Below, piece after piece: positions 8,298-16,464 of a stretch of DNA of 42,678 nucleotides (positions are counted from its first letter, which is position 1; the number at the start of each line of letters is the position of its first letter). A model generated the notes under the pieces. It saw only the letters and a program-made list of their open reading frames with translations, made no database searches and was not told where the DNA came from. The stretch lies in contig CADBTM010000030.1 in NCBI GenBank assembly GCA_902797555.1, forward strand, positions 1 through 42,678. Direction: 5' to 3'. Origin of the DNA: Oscillospiraceae bacterium. GTDB taxonomy: Bacteria > Bacillota > Clostridia > Oscillospirales > Butyricicoccaceae. Made by a program: the position numbers and the translations under genes.

Positions 8298-9467
8298 ATG
8301 CAACAAAGTCCCAGCAAGGCATCTCCCGCAGGGAAAAAGCAAAGGATCCTTCGCCCTGTACTGTGCCTTGTCATTCTTGTATTGCTGTTCTCCCTGTTCG
8401 CCGTCCCCATGGGGCTGACCAATATGATCAACACCATGATGAACACCGCCTATCGGTTGCTCATCGACACCGCATTGTATATCATGGCGCTGGCGGTGAT
8501 GACCGGCGCGCTGGCCGGCATTTTTGCGGAATACGGCGTGATCGGTCTGCTCAACCGCCTGCTTTCCCCCGTTATGAAGCCGCTTTACGGCATGCCGGGG
8601 GCGGCCACGGTGGGCGTCCTCACCACCTACCTCAGCGACAATCCCGCCATCCTCACGCTGGCCCACGACAACCGCTTCCGCCGCTATTTCAAAAAATACC
8701 AGATCCCCGCCCTTACCAATCTGGGCACCTCCTTTGGCATGGGGCTGATGGTGACCGCCTTTATGCTGGGCATCCGCCCCTCCGCAGGCTCGCCCTTTCT
8801 GGCCGTGGTGTGCGGCAATCTGGGCGCCATCATCGGCAGCGTCGTCAGCACGAGGCTGATGCTCCGCTATACGGCCTCCGTCATGGGTAAGACCGAGGAC
8901 GCGCTGGAGGGCGGCGCGGAGACCGCGCTGGACGAGACCGAGGACAAACACCCCGGCGGCACCCGGTTCATCACCGTGCTGATGGAGGGCGGCAAGACCG
9001 GCGTGGAGCTGGGTCTGGGGATCATCCCCGGCGTGCTCATCATCTGCACCTTCATTATGATGCTGACCTGCGGCCCCGCCGACGGAGGCTATACCGGAGG
9101 CGCCTATGAGGGCATCGCCCTGCTGCCGTGGGTTGCCCAGAAGATCCAGTTTTTGCTCACCCCGCTGTTCGGCTTTTCCGATCCGGCCGCCATTGCCGTC
9201 CCCGTGACGGCACTGGGCTCGGCAGGCGCCGCCATGGGCGCCATCCCCGGTCTGGCCGCGCTGGGCAAGGTGTCCGCTAACGATCTGGCGGTGTTCACCG
9301 CCATGTGCATGTGCTGGAGCGGCTATCTCAGCACCCACGTCTCCATGATGGACGTGCTGGGCAGCCCGGAGCACACCGGCAAGGCCATCCTGTTCCACAC
9401 CGTGGGCGGCCTGTGCGCCGGCGTCGCCGCCCATTGGCTGTATATGCTTTTGCAGCTGATTTTCTGA
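8298..9467 (+). CDS. Gate-domain (nucleoside-recognition-like) integral membrane protein
   Basis: This 389-residue membrane protein has about nine hydrophobic segments in two related groups. The first group includes LIDTALYIMALAVMTGALAG and LNRLLSPVMKPLYGMPGAA, with the LSDNPAIL loop; the second includes GVELGLGIIPGVLIICTFIMM and LTPLFGFSDPAAIAVPVTALGSAGAAMG. The 'LSPVMKPLYGMPGAA' and 'LTPLFGF' pattern is that of the Gate (nucleoside_tran/spore maturation SpmA-SpmB-like) fold; I recall conserved clostridial proteins of this kind carrying only locus-style names. A transport or membrane-sorting role is likely but the substrate is unknown. The ATG at 8298 has AAGGAG seven bases upstream, preferable to the in-frame TTG at 8292. 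A strong terminator follows at once, so it is probably monocistronic. Confidence 0.75.
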   Translation: MQQSPSKASPAGKKQRILRPVLCLVILVLLFSLFAVPMGLTNMINTMMNTAYRLLIDTALYIMALAVMTGALAGIFAEYGVIGLLNRLLSPVMKPLYGMPGAATVGVLTTYLSDNPAILTLAHDNRFRRYFKKYQIPALTNLGTSFGMGLMVTAFMLGIRPSAGSPFLAVVCGNLGAIIGSVVSTRLMLRYTASVMGKTEDALEGGAETALDETEDKHPGGTRFITVLMEGGKTGVELGLGIIPGVLIICTFIMMLTCGPADGGYTGGAYEGIALLPWVAQKIQFLLTPLFGFSDPAAIAVPVTALGSAGAAMGAIPGLAALGKVSANDLAVFTAMCMCWSGYLSTHVSMMDVLGSPEHTGKAILFHTVGGLCAGVAAHWLYMLLQLIF

Positions 9468-9482
9468 AGAGAAGAGAAAAAG

Positions 9483-9510
9483 ACCGCACCCCGTTTGGGG
9501 TGCGGTTTTT
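9483..9510. terminator. Bidirectional terminator
   Basis: ACCGCACCCC (9483-9492), loop GTTT, and GGGGTGCGGT (9497-9506) followed by T's; A-rich sequence lies on the other side. It separates two convergent genes. Confidence 0.9.
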
Positions 9511-9529
9511 GGTTGTTCCGAGATTCTGT

Positions 9530-11242
9530 TCACCCGTTGGATACGGTGTAGAGGGAATAGAACTGTCCCTTTTTCGCCATCAGCTGGTCAAAGGTGCCCT
9601 GCTCGCACACGACGCCGTTTTTCAGCATGAGGATGCCGTCATACCGGGAGAGCAGGCTCTCCTCCAGACGGTGGGTGACGATGATGCGGGTCAGGCCGTC
9701 CAGGTCGAGGATGGCGGAGGAGATCCGCTGGGCGGTTTCGTTGTCCAGTGCCGAGGTGGCCTCGTCCACCAGCAACACGTTGCTCCCCCGCAGCAGACTG
9801 CGGGCGATGGAGATCCGCTGACGCTCGCCGCCGGAGAGATGGACGCCGTTTTCTCCGCAGCGGTACTCCTCGCCCCGCTGGGCGATGACCGGCTCCAGAC
9901 CCGCCAGGCGGATCGCCCGGGCCACGTCCTCGTCGGGGAAGGAGGCGAACATGGTGATGTTGCTGCGGATGGTGGTGTCAAAGAGGAATACGTTTTGCCC
10001 GATCAGGCTCATCAGATCGAACAGGCTGTCTGCAGAGAGCTCCCGCACCTCCCGTTCGTCCAACGTCAGCGAGCCGGTATAGTCCCGCCTTGCGCCCATC
10101 AGCAGATGGAGCAGGGTGGATTTGCCCGAGCCGGAGGCGCCCACGACGGCATAGCTCTTTCCCGGGGCAAAGGTGCAGCACACATCCCGCAGGACCGGTT
10201 TGTCCGCCTCATAGCCAAAGGTCACGCCGTCCAGGACGATCCCCTGCTGCAGGGTCTTGGGCGCCGCCTCGCCGCCTTCCTGGGCGTTTTCGGTCAAGAG
10301 CGCCGCCAGCTTGTCGATGAGGGCAAGCGCGGCCTTGCGGTTCGCCCATTGCTCGGGGATGACCTGGAGGGGCTGGGTGATAAAATTGCACAGATTGACA
10401 AAGATCAGCACCGTGCCCACGGTGATGCTGCCCCGCATGGCCAGCACCGCACCGATGAGGAAAATGCCGAACTGCACCGCGGCGCCTGCGGCGCCCGAGG
10501 CAGCGTTGAGGATGCCGGCATACCTGCGGCGGCGCTCCTTTGTGTGCTCCAGACGGGTGTTTTCCTCACAGAAGATGGCCTCTGTGCGGGCTTCCGCCTG
10601 AAAGCTCTTGATGACGGCAAAGCCGCCCAGCAGATCCTTCAGCTGCGCCGTAAAGGCCTCGTTCCGGTCGGAGGTGGCCTTTTCCCGCTTTGCCAGCCCG
10701 TTGCCCATCAGCACGGTGACCGCGATGGGCAGGACGGTCAGGACGATAACGATCAGGGTCATCAGGGGACTGTACCACAGCATCATGCCCAGCGCCGCGA
10801 AAAACAGGATGCCGTAATAGACCAGCAGCACCGCGCTGTTCAGATAGTTGTTCTCCACCGAAAGGGCGTCGTTGGTGAGGGCGGAAAGATAGGTGCCGGT
10901 GTTTTCCGTGGTAAAGGCCGCCACCGATTTTTTGGACAGAAGGGAAAAAGCCTTTGCCTTGTATTGTCCCATTCCACGATGGACGAAGCGCGCCTTGACG
11001 TGGGCGAGCAGACCGTCGCTGAAAAAGATCAGCGGAATGCACACAAGGCACAGCACACTCGTCCGGGTGAGCGCCGCCCAGTTTGCCGTGCTCACCGCGT
11101 CCACCACCGCGCCCAGCAGCCACGAAACCATCAGATTCACCCCGGCGGAGACCACGCAGACGGTCAGCGTAAGGGCATAGTTGATCCGATTGTTTTCAAA
11201 GAGCGAAGCCAGCAGCGCTCGCTTAGATTCCGTTCCCTTCAT
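9530..11242 (-). CDS. ABC exporter, fused permease and ATPase
   Basis: This 570-residue half-transporter has an N-terminal six-helix exporter domain (about residues 15-310, with the coupling-helix-like stretch LKDLLGGFAVIKSFQAE) and a C-terminal nucleotide-binding domain. The latter shows Walker A GASGSGKST, Q-loop LIGQNVFLFD, signature LSGGERQR, Walker B VLLVDEATSALD and the switch histidine in IVTHRLEE. It would work as a homodimer, or with an unseen partner, exporting a peptide, lipid or drug from the cytoplasm. Its start overlaps the end of the XRE regulator gene by 20 bases and has its own GGAGGAGG site, so the two are co-transcribed and probably translationally coupled. This arrangement suggests that the regulator controls the transporter, possibly in response to its substrate. 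Confidence 0.88.
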   Translation of the reverse strand: MKGTESKRALLASLFENNRINYALTLTVCVVSAGVNLMVSWLLGAVVDAVSTANWAALTRTSVLCLVCIPLIFFSDGLLAHVKARFVHRGMGQYKAKAFSLLSKKSVAAFTTENTGTYLSALTNDALSVENNYLNSAVLLVYYGILFFAALGMMLWYSPLMTLIVIVLTVLPIAVTVLMGNGLAKREKATSDRNEAFTAQLKDLLGGFAVIKSFQAEARTEAIFCEENTRLEHTKERRRRYAGILNAASGAAGAAVQFGIFLIGAVLAMRGSITVGTVLIFVNLCNFITQPLQVIPEQWANRKAALALIDKLAALLTENAQEGGEAAPKTLQQGIVLDGVTFGYEADKPVLRDVCCTFAPGKSYAVVGASGSGKSTLLHLLMGARRDYTGSLTLDEREVRELSADSLFDLMSLIGQNVFLFDTTIRSNITMFASFPDEDVARAIRLAGLEPVIAQRGEEYRCGENGVHLSGGERQRISIARSLLRGSNVLLVDEATSALDNETAQRISSAILDLDGLTRIIVTHRLEESLLSRYDGILMLKNGVVCEQGTFDQLMAKKGQFYSLYTVSNG

Positions 11243-12137
11243 GGTTTTCCTCCTCCCGTTTTTTCAAAAGCGGCCGTTTGCGGTCGTCCCAGCTGCAGAT
11301 ATAGGCCTTGCCCCGATCGCACATCCAGCGGGAAAACAGCAGGAAGGGCACGAAGGCCTCCAGATCCGACAGGGTGTACACCTCCACCGGAGAGGTCTCC
11401 AACTCGACCTGGGATTTTTTCAGGACGTTGCAATCACACAGGGCGGAAAGCGCCCGCTCTGCGTCCTCCGGGGAGATCCCGGCGGCCTTTGCAATTGCCT
11501 TTGCAGAGCAGTATCCGGTCTTTCGCCCGTAAAGCGTCCGCACCAGCTCCAGCGCCCCCGGCAGCGCCAGCGCGGAAAAGAGCTTCCGATACCGATCGTT
11601 GTCGATCAGGTTTGCCTCATAGCCGCCCTCCGGCTCGGGCATGAGCAAAAACATGGGGCAGTCCTCCGCAGGGACGCCCAGCTGGATGCCGTTGTCCAGC
11701 ACGGCGCTGGAGCGCATCCAAAGGGTTTCCTCCGTGTGGTTGATGATGTCGGTGGAATAGCAGGACTTGATGGGCAAATGGACAAAAACCGAATCCATCA
11801 GGTCGCCCAAAGTGCTTTCGTTCACATAGTAGGGGCGCTGAAAGGTGACGCACAGCAGGCGGAACAGCTCGATCATGCGCTTTTCCGCGGGAATGGCGCC
11901 CAGCCAGCGCATCAGGGTCTCGCTCATGTTCTCCGTGGGCTCGTCCGCACGGCCGAAGAGCGTGTCGATCGTCACGCCCAGACGGTCGGCGATGGAGGGC
12001 AGCAGCTCGGTGTCGGGCGCGCCGCCCTTCTCCCATTTGCTCACCGCCTGACCGGAAACGCCCAGCGCCTGGCCAAGCTGCTCCTGCGTCATGCCCTTCT
12101 GGCGCCGCAGCGCCGCGATGTTCTTTCCCAGCTCCAT
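11223..12137 (-). CDS. XRE-family transcriptional regulator with C-terminal sensor-like region
   Basis: Of the 304 residues, the first 60 are a classic Cro/C1 helix-turn-helix (LGKNIAALRRQKGMTQEQL followed by SGQAVSKWEKGGAPD and LLPSIADRLGV). The remaining 240 residues are largely helical and include GYCSAKAIAKAAGISPEDAERAL, which looks like a second winged-helix-like fold, and a Cys-containing stretch CDCNVLKKSQ; I recognise no named ligand domain. I chose the ATG at 12137 because AGAGGTGG stands eight bases upstream; the frame can be read from a TTG at 12161, but that lacks a site. The gene overlaps the downstream ABC exporter, so it is probably an autoregulated switch for that transporter. 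Confidence 0.82.
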   Translation of the reverse strand: MELGKNIAALRRQKGMTQEQLGQALGVSGQAVSKWEKGGAPDTELLPSIADRLGVTIDTLFGRADEPTENMSETLMRWLGAIPAEKRMIELFRLLCVTFQRPYYVNESTLGDLMDSVFVHLPIKSCYSTDIINHTEETLWMRSSAVLDNGIQLGVPAEDCPMFLLMPEPEGGYEANLIDNDRYRKLFSALALPGALELVRTLYGRKTGYCSAKAIAKAAGISPEDAERALSALCDCNVLKKSQVELETSPVEVYTLSDLEAFVPFLLFSRWMCDRGKAYICSWDDRKRPLLKKREEENHEGNGI

Positions 12138-12172
12138 CTTCAAAACCACCTCTTGTTTCAATCGTTGTTTGT

Positions 12173-12201
12173 ATTATATCAAAACGGTTGGTTGAAAACA
12201 A
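12173..12201 (-). promoter_or_regulatory. Promoter of the XRE-ABC operon
   Basis: On the minus strand TTGTTT (12196-12201), 17 bases, TATAAT (12173-12178). Repeated GGTT/AACC elements lie over and upstream of it, at 12186-12194 and 12220-12239. Confidence 0.6.
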
Positions 12202-12223
12202 TAGAGGCATTTTTTCACAAAAC

Positions 12224-12236
12224 CAACTATAAGTTG
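12224..12236. promoter_or_regulatory. Candidate XRE operator
   Basis: CAACT-ATA-AGTTG is a perfect inverted repeat about 25 bp upstream of the -35 box, with related GGTTGGTT bases inside the promoter spacer. Assignment to the XRE protein is inference. Confidence 0.3.
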
Positions 12237-12275
12237 ATTTTTCCGGCGATCCGCCCCATAGGTTTTGGAGAAAAA

Positions 12276-12304
12276 CAAAAAGAGCCGCTTTCGCGGCTCT
12301 TTTG
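12276..12304 (-). terminator. Terminator of the clostripain gene
   Basis: AGAGCCGC (12281-12288) pairs with GCGGCTCT (12293-12300) around TTTC. On the minus strand the stem is followed by TTTTTGTTTTT. Confidence 0.88.
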
Positions 12305-12326
12305 CTTTGTGCAAAGAAATCGGGAC

Positions 12327-14798
12327 TCAGTCCATCACCGGCGTCCAGTAGGTCTGGCCGTAGATGTCGGTAAAGCGGTAGGTGGCGGAATAGGTGTCGG
12401 ACAGATAGACGTCGCTCACCGTCAGACCGCCCGCGGGGACGGTGAGGGGATCGCCCAGATAATAGCTGTCCTGATAGGATCCGTCATATCCGTAATAGTC
12501 GCACAGGAAGTCGATCCGGTCGCCGGGCTGGATCTCGTCGGCGGACATGGCCTTTGCGATGGTGTCGGTCTCGCCGTCCCGATAGTCAAAGCGGACGCCG
12601 GCCACATAGCCGCCGGGATTGCTGTTGTCAAAGACGATGATCAGGTCGGCGCGATCACCGTTGAACATCACGGGCACCCGGCCGGTGATGGCATAGTCGG
12701 TGCCGTCGTCCACCGTGCTCACATGGTAATAGGCCACGGGCTGCTGATTGATGGCCAGCCAAGCGCCGTCATATTCGCCCGACAGACCCCAATCGGAGGT
12801 GAAGGAATAGACATTGTCCAGACCCAGATCGATATAGCCCTCGCCGTCGTCCACAAAGACGTTGAGCTCCAGATCGGTGACCAGCTCCCACTGATCGGCG
12901 GGCAGGAGGATCTGGGGCGTGCCGTCGGAGGCATTCACCCACACCAGACGCCCGGCGTCAAACTGATTGTCCGTGATGAACTGGGTGGCGGAATCCACGT
13001 CGAGAGACCGTCCGAGGAAGCCGCTGTTGCCGCTCGTCAGACCGGACACGCCGCCCAGATTGCCCGAAAGCAGGCTGCCCAGCAGCTGGGAGATGGCCTC
13101 CTGACCCATGGTGGAGGAGGCGGAGGAGGACGAGCCGCCATAGCTGCCCAGCAGCGAGCCCAGCGGAGAAGACGCGCCGCCGGAGACCGCCTGACCGGAG
13201 ACCTCCATGCTGGCAAACTGCTGGATGCAGCGGAGATATTCCTCATCCATGCCGATGGCGGAGAAGGTGTTCACCGCGTTTTGCACGGAGGAGGTCTTTT
13301 TGTAGGGGAAGTAGATGGACAGACCGTAGGCGTTGGTCATATCCCGGGAGGTCTTGTTGTACTTGACGGCGCCCAGCAGGACGTCCGCCAGATCCTTGGC
13401 CTCCTGCGTGCCCATGTTGTTGGCCAGATCCACCAGATCCACCTGATCGATCCTGGAGGAAACGGCAAACTCACGGGCGTCCGAGCGGGCGTCGGAGACG
13501 GTCTTGAAGCCGTCGCTCTGGATCAGCTTGGAGGTGGCGGAGGAAAAGTCCTTCAGCTCCTGGGGCACGGTGACCTCCAGCTCGGCCAGATCGACCACCG
13601 AAAGGGTGGTGGACTGACCGGGGCACTTTTGCGTGCTGACCGAGACAAAGTCGTCCACGATGTTTTTGCCGATCTCCAGCGTGGAGAGGGAGGTGTTCTT
13701 GGAGAGGTTGGTCAGCCAGTTGGTATAATACCAGCCCATGCCCGGCTCGGTCTCCTCGGAGGCGATGAGATAATCGGCATAGGGGGTGAGGGTGAGGGCG
13801 GTTTCCACCGTGGCCATCAGGCAGGCGTCAAAGCCGATGAAATCAAAGGTGACGCCGCCCTTGCTGAGGGCGCTGTTCAGTCCGGCCAGATTCATCGAAC
13901 CGGAGGTGCGGTTCTTTTCGTCATAGCCATAGCCTGTGATCGAGCCGCCGCCGTGATCCCACAGGATGAGCCCGTTGCGGTTGGCGGGATAATTCCTGGC
14001 GCAGAACTGGATGAAGGAGGCCAGATTGTCGGGAGAGGTCATGGCCGCCGTGCCGGCGTTGTCCACCACGCAGGCCAGGCCGCCCTTTTTCACCTGATAG
14101 ATCTGGTTGACCTTCGAGCTGATCACGTTGTTTTTCCATGCGGAGCAGCCGCCGGTCATCACCAGCAGGTTGACGTTGTCCGAAATGTTGGCGGCATACA
14201 TCTCCTGAATGTCGGCGGTGCCCATGCCGTATTTGGACTCCAGATCGGTGCCGCACATATAGACCATGATGGTCACCACGTCCTTGCCGCTGCCCACGAT
14301 GTTGGTGCGCTTTGCCCGTGCGCCGGAGGCGACGGTGGTGTCCAGACTGCCGGTGTTGGTGGAGCTTGTCCAGCCGGTGGACACATTGGACGAGGTAAAG
14401 CCGCCCAGCAGGCTGGACAGATCGCCCAGATTGCCGGTGGAATAGCCGCTGGAGGTGCTTGTGCTGCCCTGCTGGGTATAGGAGGTGGAGGGGGAAAGGC
14501 TGCTGTAATCGGTGGTGGCAGAGCTGTCTCCGCCAAAAAGATTGCCCAGCAGCGCCGTGCCTCCTCCGCCGCCCAAAAGCAGCGCCAGAATGATGGCGAT
14601 CAGCGAGGTTTTGCCCCGGGAGGAGCTGCGCTGCCCGCCGGTTTGCTGCTGCTGACCGGTGGTGCCGGGACGGCCGCTGTAGCCGCTCTGATTGCCCACG
14701 GGGCCGGTGCCCAGACCTTCGCCGCGCTTATAAACGCTTTTGCCCTGTCCGGTCACGTTGCGCTGACGGCCGCGAGGGGTGTTTCCATTGTCACTCAT
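12327..14798 (-). CDS. Membrane-anchored clostripain-family (C11) cysteine protease
   Basis: This 823-residue protein has a basic, Gly/Gln/Ser-rich cytoplasmic tail (1-63), one hydrophobic anchor (about 64-86) and a long Ser/Thr/Gly linker (90-165), giving a type II topology with the enzyme outside. Residues about 170-500 are the C11 peptidase: His282 in ILWDHGGG and Cys326 in GFDACLM form the catalytic pair, and VTIMVYMCGTDLES is the family's opening strand. A second Gly/Ser/Ala-rich linker (about 535-585) precedes a C-terminal beta-rich domain with acidic DDGEGYIDLG-type turns. Clostripains cleave after arginine and often self-process. The ATG at 14798 has AGGAG upstream and lies in the open frame far downstream of its 5' limit. 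It shares a divergent promoter region with the peroxidase gene. The substrate and the role of the C-terminal domain are unknown. Confidence 0.86.
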   Translation of the reverse strand: MSDNGNTPRGRQRNVTGQGKSVYKRGEGLGTGPVGNQSGYSGRPGTTGQQQQTGGQRSSSRGKTSLIAIILALLLGGGGGTALLGNLFGGDSSATTDYSSLSPSTSYTQQGSTSTSSGYSTGNLGDLSSLLGGFTSSNVSTGWTSSTNTGSLDTTVASGARAKRTNIVGSGKDVVTIMVYMCGTDLESKYGMGTADIQEMYAANISDNVNLLVMTGGCSAWKNNVISSKVNQIYQVKKGGLACVVDNAGTAAMTSPDNLASFIQFCARNYPANRNGLILWDHGGGSITGYGYDEKNRTSGSMNLAGLNSALSKGGVTFDFIGFDACLMATVETALTLTPYADYLIASEETEPGMGWYYTNWLTNLSKNTSLSTLEIGKNIVDDFVSVSTQKCPGQSTTLSVVDLAELEVTVPQELKDFSSATSKLIQSDGFKTVSDARSDAREFAVSSRIDQVDLVDLANNMGTQEAKDLADVLLGAVKYNKTSRDMTNAYGLSIYFPYKKTSSVQNAVNTFSAIGMDEEYLRCIQQFASMEVSGQAVSGGASSPLGSLLGSYGGSSSSASSTMGQEAISQLLGSLLSGNLGGVSGLTSGNSGFLGRSLDVDSATQFITDNQFDAGRLVWVNASDGTPQILLPADQWELVTDLELNVFVDDGEGYIDLGLDNVYSFTSDWGLSGEYDGAWLAINQQPVAYYHVSTVDDGTDYAITGRVPVMFNGDRADLIIVFDNSNPGGYVAGVRFDYRDGETDTIAKAMSADEIQPGDRIDFLCDYYGYDGSYQDSYYLGDPLTVPAGGLTVSDVYLSDTYSATYRFTDIYGQTYWTPVMD

Positions 14799-14853
14799 AG
14801 TAGTCTCCTGTTCTGATATGGTGGGAATATTTCTTGTCGGGGATACAAAATCT

Positions 14854-14882
14854 ATTGTACGCCCATTTTTTTCATAATGCAA
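14854..14882 (-). promoter_or_regulatory. Clostripain gene promoter
   Basis: On the minus strand TTGCAT (14877-14882), 17 bases, TACAAT (14854-14859), about 55 bp from the start codon. Confidence 0.6.
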
Positions 14883-14901
14883 TCTTTTTTCCATTTTCCC
14901 C

Positions 14902-14930
14902 TTGACAAGACAAGATTGATTGTGTAAAAT
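14902..14930 (+). promoter_or_regulatory. Glutathione peroxidase gene promoter
   Basis: TTGACA (14902-14907), a 17-base spacer and TAAAAT (14925-14930), close to the sigma-A consensus. Confidence 0.75.
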
Positions 14931-14944
14931 CAAATTGTAAAAAA
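14916..14944. promoter_or_regulatory. Candidate OhrR operator over the gpx -10 box
   Basis: TTGATT (14916-14921) and AATCAA (14928-14933) form a perfect inverted repeat across the -10 box. An AATTGTA half-site follows (14933-14939); as I recall, OhrR operators in Bacillus are built from AATTGTA/TACAATT units. The OhrR gene is only 1.1 kb downstream. The binding assignment is inference. Confidence 0.4.
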
Positions 14945-14972
14945 TCAAACCGCCCGAGAAAGGAGCAACCCC

Positions 14973-15515
14973 ATGAGCATTTATGATTACAAGCTGACCG
15001 CCCCCGATGGGAGCGAGGTCTCTATGGAGCAATACCGCGGGAAGGTGATGCTTATCGTCAACACCGCCACCGGCTGCGGCTTCACCCCCCAGTACGAGCC
15101 TCTGGAAAAGATGTACGAGACCTATCACGACAAGGGCCTGGAGATCATCGACATCCCCTGCAACCAGTTTGCCGGTCAGACCCCCGGCACCGACGAGGAG
15201 ATCCACCAGTTCTGCACCCTCAAGTACAACACCCAGTTTCCCCAGATGAAAAAGTCGGACGTCAACGGCGAAAACGCGCTGCCGCTCTACGGCTACCTCA
15301 AGAGCCAGAAGGGCTTTGAGGGCTTTGGCAAGGGCGCCAAGGCGCTGGCCATGTCCGCCATGCTCAAGACCATCGACAAGAATTACAAGACCAATCCGGA
15401 TATCAAGTGGAACTTCACCAAGTTCGTCGCCGATCGGGAGGGCAACGTGGTCGCCCGCTTCGAGCCCACTGCCGATATGAAGGATGTGGAGGCCTGTGTG
15501 GCCGCCCTGCTGTAA
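14973..15515 (+). CDS. gpx: Glutathione peroxidase-family thiol peroxidase
   Basis: This 180-residue protein is the cysteine (non-selenium) form of the GPx family. The peroxidatic Cys35 lies in NTATGCGFTPQY, the partner residues are Gln65 in CNQF and Trp146 in KWNFTKF, and Cys81 in HQFCTLKYN is at the place of the resolving cysteine of thioredoxin-dependent members. It reduces hydrogen and organic peroxides in the cytoplasm, most likely with thioredoxin because clostridia generally lack glutathione. The ATG has GAAAGGAGC upstream. It sits 12 bp before the split-barrel gene and in the same direction as OhrR, which suggests peroxide induction through OhrR. Confidence 0.93.
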   Translation: MSIYDYKLTAPDGSEVSMEQYRGKVMLIVNTATGCGFTPQYEPLEKMYETYHDKGLEIIDIPCNQFAGQTPGTDEEIHQFCTLKYNTQFPQMKKSDVNGENALPLYGYLKSQKGFEGFGKGAKALAMSAMLKTIDKNYKTNPDIKWNFTKFVADREGNVVARFEPTADMKDVEACVAALL

Positions 15516-15527
15516 GGAGAGAGAAGC

Positions 15528-15920
15528 ATGCAGGAAGTATACGAGTTTCTGAAAAAGGTCGGCACCTATTATCTCGCCACCGTGGAAGAGGATCAGCCCC
15601 GTGTCCGCCCCTTCGGCACCATCGATCTGTTTGAGGATCATCTTTATATCCAGACCGGCCGCAGCAAAAAGGTGGCCGACCAGCTCAAGGACAATCCCCG
15701 CATCGAGATCTGCGCCTTTGACGGCGCCAAGTGGCTGCGCGTTTCCGCGCAGGCTGTTCTGGACAACCGTCTGGAGCCCCAGCAGCATATGCTGGAGGCC
15801 TATCCCGCCCTCAAGGCCATGTATACCCCCGGCGACGGAAACACCGAGGTCTATTATCTGAAAAACGCCGTGGCCACCTTCTCTTCCTTTACCGAGGCGC
15901 CCCGCACCGTCCGGTTCTGA
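15528..15920 (+). CDS. Pyridoxamine 5'-phosphate oxidase-family (FMN split-barrel) protein
   Basis: This 130-residue protein has the small split-barrel signature: TYYLATVEEDQPRVRPFGTIDL, then LYIQTGRSKKVADQLKDNPRIEICAFDG, and WLRVSAQAVLDN. Such stand-alone clostridial proteins bind FMN or a related flavin or haem and act as reductases or protective proteins, rarely as true PdxH. AAGGAG lies upstream of the ATG, and the gene follows the peroxidase by 12 bp, so the two form an operon and probably share a role in oxidative stress. The exact substrate is unknown. Confidence 0.85.
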   Translation: MQEVYEFLKKVGTYYLATVEEDQPRVRPFGTIDLFEDHLYIQTGRSKKVADQLKDNPRIEICAFDGAKWLRVSAQAVLDNRLEPQQHMLEAYPALKAMYTPGDGNTEVYYLKNAVATFSSFTEAPRTVRF

Positions 15921-15955
15921 TTCGCAGTACCTTTTTTTCATCCCCCTTTTCCCCT

Positions 15956-15999
15956 CCCATTCCGCAGGATGCGTGATGCGCCTGCGGAATGGGAATCTT
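15956..15999 (+). terminator. Terminator after the gpx operon
   Basis: CCCATTCCGCAGG (15956-15968) and CCTGCGGAATGGG (15981-15993) form a perfect 13-base stem around a 12-base loop, followed by AATCTTTT. It lies between the split-barrel gene and ohrR and overlaps the region just upstream of ohrR, so it may also act as a leader or attenuator. Confidence 0.7.
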
Positions 16000-16012
16000 T
16001 TCGGAGGTATGT

Positions 16013-16447
16013 ATGTCTGAAAACCATGATCTGCTCAAGCTGGAAAATCAGCTTTGCTTCCCCCTTTACGCCGGGGCAAAGGAGATCGTGCGGCTGTACA
16101 AGCCCTATCTCGATCCGCTGGAGCTGACGTATACCCAATATATCGTGCTGCTGCTTTTGTGGGAGCGCGGCTCGGCCACCGTCAAGGCGCTGGGAGAGGC
16201 GCTGTGGCTCGATTCCGGCACGCTGACCCCGGTTTTGAAAAAGCTGGAGGAGCGGGGTCTGGTCACCCGCGCCAGGGATCCCAGGGACGAGCGCAGCGTG
16301 GTCATCGCCCTCACCCCCCAGGGCGTTGCTCTGCGGGAGCAGGCTGCTCAGGTGCCCGCCCAGGTGGGCGCCTGCGTCCCCCTTTCCGCCGAGGAGGCGG
16401 GACAGCTCTATTCCCTGCTGCATAGAATGCTGGAAAGATTGCGCTGA
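16013..16447 (+). CDS. ohrR: OhrR, MarR-family organic-peroxide sensor
   Basis: This 144-residue winged-helix repressor has Cys15 in the context KLENQLCFPLYAGAKEI, the reactive cysteine of OhrR. The tyrosines that stabilise its sulfenate are in RLYKPYLDPLELTYTQY, and LWLDSGTLTPVLKKLEERGLV is the recognition helix with RDPRDERSVVI as the wing. Oxidation of Cys15 by organic peroxide releases DNA. The start ATG at 16013 has GGAGG five bases upstream; the longer frame starts inside the terminator stem. No ohr peroxidase gene is visible, so the likely target is the gpx operon just upstream, which carries AATTGTA-type sequence in its promoter. Confidence 0.9.
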   Translation: MSENHDLLKLENQLCFPLYAGAKEIVRLYKPYLDPLELTYTQYIVLLLLWERGSATVKALGEALWLDSGTLTPVLKKLEERGLVTRARDPRDERSVVIALTPQGVALREQAAQVPAQVGACVPLSAEEAGQLYSLLHRMLERLR

Positions 16448-16464
16448 AAGGAGCGTTTGATATC

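Noticed and set aside
11181..14816. 1211-codon open frame on the plus strand opposite the clostripain and XRE genes
   Set aside because: It spans two real genes on the other strand and a terminator, and shows no recognisable domain.
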